Of a stretch of DNA of 10,175 bases, positions 1-6,345 are shown piece after piece. Position 1 is the stretch's first letter. Each line of letters starts with the position of its first letter. The position numbers and the translations under genes are program-made. Under the pieces are notes generated by a model. It ran no database searches. It saw only the letters and a list, made by a program, of their open reading frames with translations, and was not told the origin of the DNA. Source of the stretch: an uncultured Rhodanobacter sp. (GTDB lineage: Bacteria > Pseudomonadota > Gammaproteobacteria > Xanthomonadales > Rhodanobacteraceae); NCBI GenBank assembly GCA_903827735.1, contig CAIKJM010000612.1:1-10175 (forward strand). Direction: 5' to 3'.

Positions 1-206
1 CCCTGCGTCACCGACACCGAAACCGCCGCTGCCGCAATGCCGATGAGCAGGATCACGGCCAGCATTTCGAGCAGGGTGAAACCGCGCGCCTGGTTGAGCC
101 GCGCGGCGAGTGAGGAGCGTAGCGACACGAGTGTGCGCGCGCGCGTCAAAGCTGCCTCGCGATGCTCGTCCCCCTTCGCTCGTCGCTCCACCCTGAGTGC
201 ACTCAT
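1..206 (-). CDS. gspH: GspH minor pseudopilin (type II secretion), 5' part only
   Basis: Minor pseudopilin placed at or near the tip of the short T2SS pseudopilus in the inner membrane and periplasm. The gene runs off the left edge, so only 68 codons are visible. The prepilin motif G^FTLLEM is encoded at about positions 65-83, with Gly42 before the cleavage point and Glu at +5. A hydrophobic helix (LAVILLIGIAAAAVSV) follows, as in all type IV-like prepilins. The assignment as GspH rather than I, J or K comes from position directly after gspG. The ATG overlaps the gspG stop (ATGA, 203-206), which implies translational coupling. The leader before the cleavage site is 42 residues, arginine-rich and much longer than the usual 5-20. 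An in-frame GTG at codon 27 would shorten it to 16 residues, but the ATGA overlap favours the first ATG. Confidence 0.85.
   Translation of the reverse strand, partial: MSALRVERRAKGDEHREAALTRARTLVSLRSSLAARLNQARGFTLLEMLAVILLIGIAAAAVSVSVTQ
114..189. repeat. Imperfect inverted repeat inside the gspH leader
   Basis: GGAGCG (114-119) and CGCTCC (184-189) are perfect inverted arms about 64 nt apart. AGCGAC (121-126) can alternatively pair with GTCGCT (182-187). The minus-strand word GGACGAGCATCGCGAGGCA (about 155-173) resembles the plus-strand word GGACGAGCCAACGCGAGCA (641-659) in the gspG leader, in the opposite orientation. This hints that both leaders contain members of one degenerate small repeat family. 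Confidence 0.3.
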
Positions 207-745
207 TGCCAGTTACCGACATCCTGGCTGTAGCCGTCGCCGCCGGGCTTGCCGTCCTGCCCGTAGAAAATCAGATCAAAGCTGCCGTGCTGGCCCGGGT
301 ACTGGTAACCAAACGGATGGCCCCAGGGATCCTTCAGCTCGGACTCTTTGGCATACGGACCCTGCCAGTTTGTCGCGTTGGCCGGCTTGGTCATCAGGTC
401 GTCCAGCTGCTGCGGCGGCGAGCCGTTGTCGAGCGCGTAGTTCTCGATCTTCTGGCTGAGCGTCATCAGCTGCGCTTTGCCCGCGCCGTATTTGCCCTTG
501 TCCACGTTCTTGCCGACCTGGGTCACCACCACCGCGCCGATGATGCCGATCAGCACGATCACCGCCAACATCTCAAGCAGGGTGAAGCCGCTGGCGCGCG
601 ATGCGCGCGGCGAACGGCTGACTAAAAACGCAGAGCGTTTGGACGAGCCAACGCGAGCATTTTTCTGCTCGATCGATCTTCCGTTGCGTTTGCGCGTCAT
701 CAAGTCGCGTTGCATCCAAACTCGTTTTATCAATTCGGCCATCAT
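203..745 (-). CDS. gspG: GspG major pseudopilin (type II secretion)
   Basis: Major pseudopilin, assembled into the periplasmic piston that pushes substrates through the outer-membrane secretin after processing by the prepilin peptidase. From the ATG at 745 the product is 180 aa. Gly53^FTLLEMLAVIVLIG is the prepilin cleavage site and transmembrane helix, with Glu58 at the +5 position. The mature part is about 127 aa. It has the GspG signature WGHPFGYQYPG and the C-terminal calcium-loop region ending in GNW. The frame stays open to a TTG at 760, but the ATG at 745 has GGAGAG five to six bases upstream and is the better start. The 53-residue leader is abnormally long. No ATG, GTG or TTG codon lies between codon 16 (counted from the 745 ATG) and the cleavage site, so at least 38 leader residues are unavoidable. 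It follows gspF by 19 nt and overlaps gspH by 4 nt. Confidence 0.95.
   Translation of the reverse strand: MMAELIKRVWMQRDLMTRKRNGRSIEQKNARVGSSKRSAFLVSRSPRASRASGFTLLEMLAVIVLIGIIGAVVVTQVGKNVDKGKYGAGKAQLMTLSQKIENYALDNGSPPQQLDDLMTKPANATNWQGPYAKESELKDPWGHPFGYQYPGQHGSFDLIFYGQDGKPGGDGYSQDVGNWQ
626..671. repeat. Palindromic block inside the gspG leader
   Basis: Two perfect short hairpins lie close together. AAACGC (626-631) pairs with GCGTTT (635-640) across a 3-nt loop. CGAGCA (654-659) pairs with TGCTCG (666-671) across a 6-nt loop. The spacer CGTTTGGACGAGCCAACG is itself an imperfect inverted repeat. The block lies in frame within the extended gspG leader, next to a TTA leucine codon (623-625) that is rare in DNA this GC-rich. 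It looks like a small REP-like palindromic insertion that became coding. That reading is inference; no second identical copy is visible in the window. Confidence 0.4.
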
Positions 746-748
746 GTT

Positions 749-754
749 CTCTCC
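749..754 (-). promoter_or_regulatory. Shine-Dalgarno for gspG
   Basis: The minus strand reads GGAGAGAAC and then ATG at 745. This purine block supports the 745 start over the in-frame TTG at 760, which would place the block inside the coding region. Confidence 0.7.
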
Positions 755-764
755 GTTCAAATCT

Positions 765-1982
765 TTATTGAATATTGCTGGTCAGGCTCAGCAGCGGCAG
801 CAGGATCGCCGCCATGATGATCGCCACCATCACCGTCATCACGATGGTCAGCGCCGGCACCAGGGCGGCCAATAGGCGATCGATCGCGCGCTTGGATTCG
901 AGCTCGAAAGTGTCGGCGACTTTCAGCAGCATGGTGTCGAGCTGGCCGGCTTCTTCGCCGACCTGGACCATCTGCATAGCCAGCCGCGGAAACAGCTTCG
1001 ACTGGCCCAGCGCGAGGCTGAGACCGGAGCCGCCCTTGACCTGCTCATGCGCCTGGATCAGTGCGGCGTCCAGCGCCCGGTTGCTGGTGACCTGGCGCGC
1101 GATGGTCAGCGAACTCAGCAGCGGCACGCCGTTTTTCAGCAGCGTGCCCAGCGTGCGGGCGATGCGTGCCGTTTCGACTTTCAGCAGCAGCGGACCCACC
1201 AGCTTCATCGTCAGTATTTTTGTGTTCCAGGCCAGCCGCGCCTCGGGGTCACGCAGGCGCGCGCGCCAGAAAAAGATGCCGCCGCCGATCAGCAGAAGGA
1301 TCAACCACCACCACGACTGCAGCGTATTGCCCAGCACCAGCACGGCCTGGGTGATCCACGGAATGGGTACCTGCATGTCGGCAAAAATCGGCACGAACTG
1401 CGGCACCACGTAGGCCAACAGCAGCACCAGCGATCCAAGCACGCCCACCATCAGAAACGCTGGATAGATCAGCGCATTGACGATGCTGCCGCGCAGCGCC
1501 TGCGCGCGCTCCAGATAATCGGCCAGACGGCGCAGCGTTTCTTCGAGCGAGCCGCCGGCTTCGCCCGCGCGCACCAGGCTGATGTAAAGCTTGGGAAACA
1601 CGCCGAGCTCTTCGTCCATCGACTGCGACAGCGTGGTGCCGCCGCGTACGCGGTCGCGCACGCGTTCGACCATCTTCTTGGCGTGCTCGCCCTCCGGCAG
1701 GTCCAGCAGGATGCTCAGCGCGCGGTCGAGCGGCTGGCCGGCGCTCAGCAGGGTCGCCAGCTGATGGGTGAACTGAGCCAGCTGATCGCCGCTGAACGGC
1801 CCTCGCTTGAACAGGCCGGCCAGCCCGCTGCCGCCGGCCGCGCCATCGGCCGGTTGGGCGGCCAGCAGGGTGTGGCCCTGATCCTGCAGGCGGCCGATCA
1901 CGTCCTCGACGCTGAGCGCCTCCATCTGGCCCTGCAGCATTTCGCCCGAATCGCTGACCGCCCTGTAGCTGAATTGCGCCAC
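765..1982 (-). CDS. gspF: GspF inner-membrane platform protein (type II secretion)
   Basis: Polytopic inner-membrane protein of the T2SS assembly platform. It contacts GspE in the cytoplasm and helps extrude pseudopilins. At 405 aa it is the normal family length. Two T2SSF repeats are visible, at about residues 70-190 and 270-395. Each has the family signature: LVRAGEAGGSLEETL at 136-150 and MVQVGEEAGQLDTML at 338-352. Transmembrane segments are at about 167-195, 223-240 and 370-399. The start is a GTG at 1982, one base after the gspE stop. AGGA near the end of gspE (about 9 nt upstream) serves as its Shine-Dalgarno, so translation is probably coupled to gspE. The downstream neighbour gspG begins 19 nt after the stop. 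Confidence 0.97.
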   Translation of the reverse strand: MAQFSYRAVSDSGEMLQGQMEALSVEDVIGRLQDQGHTLLAAQPADGAAGGSGLAGLFKRGPFSGDQLAQFTHQLATLLSAGQPLDRALSILLDLPEGEHAKKMVERVRDRVRGGTTLSQSMDEELGVFPKLYISLVRAGEAGGSLEETLRRLADYLERAQALRGSIVNALIYPAFLMVGVLGSLVLLLAYVVPQFVPIFADMQVPIPWITQAVLVLGNTLQSWWWLILLLIGGGIFFWRARLRDPEARLAWNTKILTMKLVGPLLLKVETARIARTLGTLLKNGVPLLSSLTIARQVTSNRALDAALIQAHEQVKGGSGLSLALGQSKLFPRLAMQMVQVGEEAGQLDTMLLKVADTFELESKRAIDRLLAALVPALTIVMTVMVAIIMAAILLPLLSLTSNIQ

Positions 1983-1983
1983 G

Positions 1984-3717
1984 TCAACCGTCCTGCGTGA
2001 CGCGCATGACTTCTTCCAGCGTGGTCACACCGGCCACGGCCTTGGCGATGCCGTCTTCGTACATAGTGCGCATGCCCTCGCTGCGCGCCTGGCGCTCGAT
2101 CTCGCCGGCGTCGGCGCGCTGCATCACTAGCCTGCGCAGCGGATCGCTCATCGTCAGAAATTCCATGATCGCGCGACGGCCGCGATAGCCGGTGGGATTG
2201 GCCGCGCTGGTACCCGGCTTCCAAAGGCGGATCGGCCGCTCGTCGGTATATTTTTCCAGCTCGAATTGTTCGATCACTTCGGGCAACGCTTCGTACGCAA
2301 TCGCCGTTTCCGGATCGAGCCGGCGCACCAGCCGCTGGGCCAGGATGCCGTTGATGGTGGAGCCGAGCAGGTAATCCTCCACGCCCATGTCGAGCAGACG
2401 CGTGATGCCTCCCGCCGCGCTGTTGGTATGCAGAGTCGACAGCACCAGGTGGCCGGTGAGCGCGGACTGAATTGCGATGCGGCAGGTTTCCAGATCGCGC
2501 ATTTCGCCGATCATGATGACGTCCGGATCCTGGCGCATGATCGAACGCAGCGCACCGGAAAAATCCAGCCCGATCTGCGGCTTCACCTGAATCTGGTTGA
2601 TGCCTTCAAGCTGGTACTCGACCGGGTCCTCGACGGTGATGATTTTCACGTCGGGCGTGTTGATCTGCGACAGCGCGGTATACAGCGTGGTGGTTTTACC
2701 GGAACCGGTCGGACCGGTGACCAGCAGGATGCCGTGCGGGCGTTGCAATACGTCGACAAAGCGCTGCTGGAAGCTGTCGGTAAAGCCGAGCGACGCAAAG
2801 TCAAACACCACCGATTCGCGATCGAGAATACGCATGACCACCGACTCGCCGAAGCTGGTCGGCACGGTCGACACGCGCAGGTCGAGCTCCTTGCCCTGCA
2901 CGCGCAGTTGGATGCGGCCGTCCTGCGGCAGGCGGCGCTCGGCAATGTTCAATCGCGCCATGATCTTCACGCGCGAAATCACCGCGGCCGTCGACGACGA
3001 GGGCGGCGCTTCCACCTCGTGCAGCACGCCGTCGATGCGATAACGCACCTTCAGGCGGTTCTCGAACGGCTCGATATGCACATCCGAGGCGCGCTGTTCG
3101 ACGGCGCGCTGCAGGATCAGATTGACCAGACGAATCACCGGCGCCTCGGAGGCCAGGTCGCGCAGATGCTCGACGTCGTCCTCTTCGGCAGCGCTGCCGT
3201 CGAGGTTTTCCACGATGGTGCCCATCGCCGAACGGCCGGTGCCGTAATAACGTTCGATCAGCCCGTCGATTTCCGAACGCAGCCCGACACGCAGCGCCAC
3301 CGGCCGGCCGGCGGCCAGGGTGACCGCCTGCAGCGGATACGGATCGGCCGGATCGGACACGATCAGGGCCAGGCCGTCTTTTTCGTCCAGCACCGGCACC
3401 ACGTGCTGCTGCTTGAGAAAGCGCAGGGAAATATCCAGATCGGCAGGCGGCAGTTCAGGCGCATCGCGCGCCGCGAGCAGCGGCACCTGCAGCAGTTCGG
3501 CCCAGGCTTCAGCCAGATCACGCTCGGAAACCAGACCAAGGCGGGCCATCAGCGTGGTCAGCGTACCTTCGGCCGACTCTTCGTGCAGACGACGCGCACG
3601 GCCGAGGTCGCTGTCTTTCAAGCGACCGCGCGCTACCAGCCACGCGCAGACTTCCGCTTCGCGATCGTCCGCCGCCGTGCTAGCCCCGCTTGCCGCCGGC
3701 TTGATGACTGCCGACAT
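1984..3717 (-). CDS. gspE: GspE secretion ATPase (type II secretion)
   Basis: Hexameric cytoplasmic ATPase that powers pseudopilus assembly, docking on GspL and GspF. It has 577 aa. The N-terminal T2SSE_N-like helical region is at about residues 18-160. The second N-terminal domain (SDVHIEP signature at about 211-217) precedes the catalytic core. Walker A GPTGSGKT is at 335-342, the Asp box TVEDPVEY at 361-368, Walker B DPDVIMIGEMRD at 397-408 and the His box TGHLVLSTLHTN at 421-432. Two features are odd. The C-domain that normally carries a zinc-binding CxxC...CxxC (about residues 465-515) has no cysteine; the only cysteines are residues 24 and 412. Walker B reads GEMRD where GEIRD is usual. 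The ATG at 3717 is preceded by a GGGGTGGA purine block. It is the first gene of the operon, as in Xanthomonas xps clusters, which is why no gspC or gspD lies upstream. Confidence 0.97.
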   Translation of the reverse strand: MSAVIKPAASGASTAADDREAEVCAWLVARGRLKDSDLGRARRLHEESAEGTLTTLMARLGLVSERDLAEAWAELLQVPLLAARDAPELPPADLDISLRFLKQQHVVPVLDEKDGLALIVSDPADPYPLQAVTLAAGRPVALRVGLRSEIDGLIERYYGTGRSAMGTIVENLDGSAAEEDDVEHLRDLASEAPVIRLVNLILQRAVEQRASDVHIEPFENRLKVRYRIDGVLHEVEAPPSSSTAAVISRVKIMARLNIAERRLPQDGRIQLRVQGKELDLRVSTVPTSFGESVVMRILDRESVVFDFASLGFTDSFQQRFVDVLQRPHGILLVTGPTGSGKTTTLYTALSQINTPDVKIITVEDPVEYQLEGINQIQVKPQIGLDFSGALRSIMRQDPDVIMIGEMRDLETCRIAIQSALTGHLVLSTLHTNSAAGGITRLLDMGVEDYLLGSTINGILAQRLVRRLDPETAIAYEALPEVIEQFELEKYTDERPIRLWKPGTSAANPTGYRGRRAIMEFLTMSDPLRRLVMQRADAGEIERQARSEGMRTMYEDGIAKAVAGVTTLEEVMRVTQDG

Positions 3718-3757
3718 GATTCCACCCCGCTCAATTGCCTGTGTGAGCCGTCAACGC

Positions 3758-3773
3758 TGGTTTTCGCAAACCA
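3758..3773. promoter_or_regulatory. Perfect 6-4-6 inverted repeat upstream of gspE
   Basis: TGGTTT, a TCGC loop, then AAACCA, 40 nt upstream of the gspE start. With no T-run on either side it is not an obvious terminator. An operator in the T2SS promoter region or a 5'-UTR hairpin is possible. Function is inferred from position alone. Confidence 0.35.
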
Positions 3774-3962
3774 CCAGCTCCGACGACATGACCGCCATAA
3801 CTAGCACAACTTGGTTATCCAGATGTGGCCGCCGATGAATGCAACGACGGCTATCACATCCTGTCGCCAGCGATGGCGTCTGAACGACCCAGCGACACGT
3901 ATCGCACGCAAAACACCCACCATTGTGACGTCTCCACCCGTCCAGCGGCGTATTCCGATCTT

Positions 3963-3975
3963 AGGAAAATTTCCT
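3963..3975. promoter_or_regulatory. Perfect 13-bp dyad upstream of the TonB receptor gene
   Basis: AGGAAA, a central A, then TTTCCT, an AT-rich dyad in otherwise GC-rich DNA, about 88 nt before the annotated receptor start. Size and symmetry suit a dimeric repressor or activator site. The regulator is unknown. Confidence 0.3.
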
Positions 3976-4062
3976 GCATCCCTGCTCGGTTTAAGAGCGT
4001 ATCTAAGTCTGACCTGAGCGCCGACGGTTAGTTCGAACAGCCGGTCAAGGGAACTTCGGAAG

Positions 4063-6282
4063 ATGCCGGTACGATGGATACGGTTTGAGCTGGGGAATAC
4101 GTTGATCACAGCGCGCAAGGGCTTTGCCCGCCTAAAAATGGCGTCGTTCCGGTGCGCAAGCCTGATGCTCTTCATAACCGTTTGCGTGCATGCCGAGCCT
4201 GCCGACGCCCCGGCCGACGACAGCGCGCCGGCGAGCGCGTCCTCCTCCGCGAAAAATCTTGCCCCCGTCAAAGTCGAAGGCCATTACAACAACGGCATCG
4301 GCACGTCGGATGCCGCATCGCAGGGCGTCATCCTGGGTTCGCTGCTGCAGGATATTCCGCTGCTGCGTCCGGGCGAGGTGCTCGAAGCCATCCCCGGCAT
4401 GGTGGTGACCCAGCATTCGGGCGACGGCAAGGCCAACCAGTATTTTCTGCGCGGTTATAACCTCGATCACGGCACAGACTTCGCCACCAGCGTCGACGGC
4501 GTGCCGGTGAACATGCCGACCAATGCCCACGGCCAGGGCTACTCCGACCTCAACTTTCTGATTCCGGAACTGGTTCAGCAGATCGACTACCGCAAGGGCA
4601 CGTATTACGCCGAGAACGGCGATTTTTCCGCCGCCGGCTCGGCCGATATTCTCTATCGCAAGGACTTGCCGGCGCCGATCCTCAATCTCACGCTGGGCAG
4701 CTTCGACTATCGACGCGTGCTGCTAGCCGGATCGACGCCGGTGTCATTGCCGGCCTGGACCGGTGCCGGTAACGGTAGCGCCGCCGGCCCGACACTGCTC
4801 GGCGCGGTCGAGGTGATGAGCGAAAACGGCCCCTGGCGTCTGCCCGAGGACATGCACAAATTCAACGGCCTGGCCCGCCTGAGCGATGGCGACGACGCGC
4901 GCGGGTGGTCGATCGACCTGAACGCCTACGACGCGCACTGGGACTCCACCGATCAGGTGCCCCTCTCGCTGATCCAGTCCGGCGCGCTGTGCCGGTTCTG
5001 CGCGCTGGATACCAGCGACGGCGGCTACAGCGGCCGGGACATTCTCTCCGGCGAATGGCATAACCAGGATGCCAGCGGCTATACCCGGGTTTCGGCCTAC
5101 GCCGAACACTACCGGCTGCAGCTGTTCTCCGACTTCACGTATTTCGAGCTTCGCCCGGATACCGGCGATCAGTTCGAGCAGGCCGAATCGCGCAATTTGG
5201 TCGGCACCAAGATGGCCCAGGGCTGGACCGGCAGCCTCTTCGGCCACGATTCGACCACCGAAGCGGGCTTTCAGCTGCGCCACGACCATATCGACGTCGG
5301 CCTGTTCAACACCGAAGATCGCATCCCGTTTCAGACCGTCAACGACAACCGTGTCAGTGAAACTGAAGCGGCCGCGTACCTGGAAAACACCACGATCTGG
5401 AGCGACTGGTTCCGCAGCCAGATCGGCATCCGCCAGGACAACATCCACCTTGGCCTGACTGAACTAAATATCCCACAGAACACCGGCACCGGCTCGGGCA
5501 ACCGCACCTCGCCCAAGCTCGCCCTGGTGTTCGGCCCGTGGGCCAAGACCGAATTTTTCCTCGACGCCGGCAATGGCTTTCACAGCAACGACGCGCGCGG
5601 CGTGATCTACCGCGTCGATCCCACCACCGGCGGCCCGGCCTCGCCCGTGCCCGCCCTGGTGGGTGCGTTTGGCCAGGAGGTCGGCGTGCGCACGGAAATC
5701 ATTCCGGGCCTGCAAAGCTCGCTCTCGTTGTGGCGACTGAACAGCGAATCCGAGCTGGTCTACGACGCCGATTCGGCCGTTGGCAGCACGACGCCCAACG
5801 GCGCCAGTCGGCGCTACGGCGTGGAGTGGAGCAATCACGCGGTGCTGACCGACTGGCTGCTGTTCGATGCCGACCTTTCCTACACGCACGCCCGCTTCGC
5901 CAACAACAACGACAACGGCGAACCGGGCGACCACATTCCCAACGCGGTTCCCAAAGTCGGCTCGATCGGCCTGACCATGCACGATGTCGATGACTGGTCC
6001 GGCGACATCAAGCTGCGCTACATCGGCAAGTACCCGCTATCGCAGGACAACACCCTGGTAGGCTCGTCAGCCATCGTCACCAATCTCCGCCTGGCGCGCG
6101 CGCTCACGCCATCGATATCGCTATCGCTGGACGTGCTGAACCTGTTCGACCGCAAGTACTACGATATCGAATACGAACAGGACTACCGCGCCTCGCTGGC
6201 CAGCGCCCCGGTCCCCAACGGCATCACCGTGCACCCGGGCGAGCCGCGCGAGGTGCGGCTAAGCCTTGATCTGAAGCTCTGA
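4063..6282 (+). CDS. TonB-dependent outer-membrane receptor, substrate unknown
   Basis: Outer-membrane beta-barrel with an N-terminal plug that imports a ligand using TonB-ExbBD energy. 739 aa from this ATG, a usual family length. The signal peptide hydrophobic core is LMLFITVCV, with likely cleavage after VHA (residue 44). A TonB-box-like APVKVEG is at 67-73. The plug is at about 90-200, with the subfamily motif RGYNLDHGTDFATSVDGVPV at 130-149 and NAHGQGYSDLNFLIPEL at 154-170. The barrel runs to the C-terminus (VRLSLDLKL). The start is uncertain. ATG 4063 has AAGGGA about 10 nt upstream. TTG 4102 has GGGGA five nt upstream and would give a more ordinary 31-residue signal peptide. ATG 4138 gives a 19-residue one but lacks a good ribosome site. 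An unusual CRFC pair (310-313) lies in a probable surface loop. Nothing in the window fixes the substrate. Confidence 0.9.
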   Translation: MPVRWIRFELGNTLITARKGFARLKMASFRCASLMLFITVCVHAEPADAPADDSAPASASSSAKNLAPVKVEGHYNNGIGTSDAASQGVILGSLLQDIPLLRPGEVLEAIPGMVVTQHSGDGKANQYFLRGYNLDHGTDFATSVDGVPVNMPTNAHGQGYSDLNFLIPELVQQIDYRKGTYYAENGDFSAAGSADILYRKDLPAPILNLTLGSFDYRRVLLAGSTPVSLPAWTGAGNGSAAGPTLLGAVEVMSENGPWRLPEDMHKFNGLARLSDGDDARGWSIDLNAYDAHWDSTDQVPLSLIQSGALCRFCALDTSDGGYSGRDILSGEWHNQDASGYTRVSAYAEHYRLQLFSDFTYFELRPDTGDQFEQAESRNLVGTKMAQGWTGSLFGHDSTTEAGFQLRHDHIDVGLFNTEDRIPFQTVNDNRVSETEAAAYLENTTIWSDWFRSQIGIRQDNIHLGLTELNIPQNTGTGSGNRTSPKLALVFGPWAKTEFFLDAGNGFHSNDARGVIYRVDPTTGGPASPVPALVGAFGQEVGVRTEIIPGLQSSLSLWRLNSESELVYDADSAVGSTTPNGASRRYGVEWSNHAVLTDWLLFDADLSYTHARFANNNDNGEPGDHIPNAVPKVGSIGLTMHDVDDWSGDIKLRYIGKYPLSQDNTLVGSSAIVTNLRLARALTPSISLSLDVLNLFDRKYYDIEYEQDYRASLASAPVPNGITVHPGEPREVRLSLDLKL

Positions 6283-6291
6283 CCGATTCGC

Positions 6292-6319
6292 TTGTCGCCG
6301 CACCAATGTCTGGGACAAT
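6292..6319 (+). promoter_or_regulatory. Probable sigma-70 promoter of tatD
   Basis: TTGTCG (6292-6297), a 16-nt spacer and GACAAT (6314-6319), giving a predicted transcript start about 20 nt before the tatD ATG. The -10 lies in an imperfect hairpin, CCAATGTC/GACAATGG (6303-6321, one mismatch). tatD can therefore probably be transcribed independently of the receptor gene. Confidence 0.4.
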
Positions 6320-6345
6320 GGCGCTTTGCTCGAAACGGCTAAGCC

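Larger units (their letters stand above)
3718..4062. other. Divergent intergenic region between gspE and the TonB receptor gene
   Basis: This stretch separates two divergent genes and must hold the promoters of the T2SS operon (leftward) and the receptor (rightward). No strong -35/-10 pair was found for either. It contains two perfect dyads (3758-3773 and 3963-3975) and a weak one, ATAAC (3797-3801) with GTTAT (3814-3818). Short open frames on both strands look non-coding: no recognisable motifs, no convincing ribosome sites. No Fur-box-like sequence was seen. Confidence 0.6.

Noticed and set aside
1047..2000. 317-codon open frame opposite gspF
   Set aside because: GC-driven shadow of gspF with Gln/His/Arg-rich low-complexity composition.
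3758..3773. Intrinsic terminator between the divergent genes
   Set aside because: Both flanking genes start rather than end here, and no T-run follows the hairpin on either strand.
2266..3804. 512-codon open frame on the plus strand opposite gspE
   Set aside because: A long antisense frame caused by high GC content. The minus strand encodes an unmistakable GspE with all ATPase motifs; the plus-strand product is His/Arg/Gln-rich and unlike any family.
3801..4271. 156-codon open frame on the minus strand across the gspE/receptor intergenic region
   Set aside because: It runs antisense into the receptor signal peptide, has no recognisable motif and is rich in Arg and Ser as expected of a chance frame. 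Two 68-codon plus-strand frames in the same region look no better.
4744..5448. 234-codon minus-strand frame within the receptor gene
   Set aside because: Antisense shadow of a clear TonB receptor, with no ribosome site or motif.
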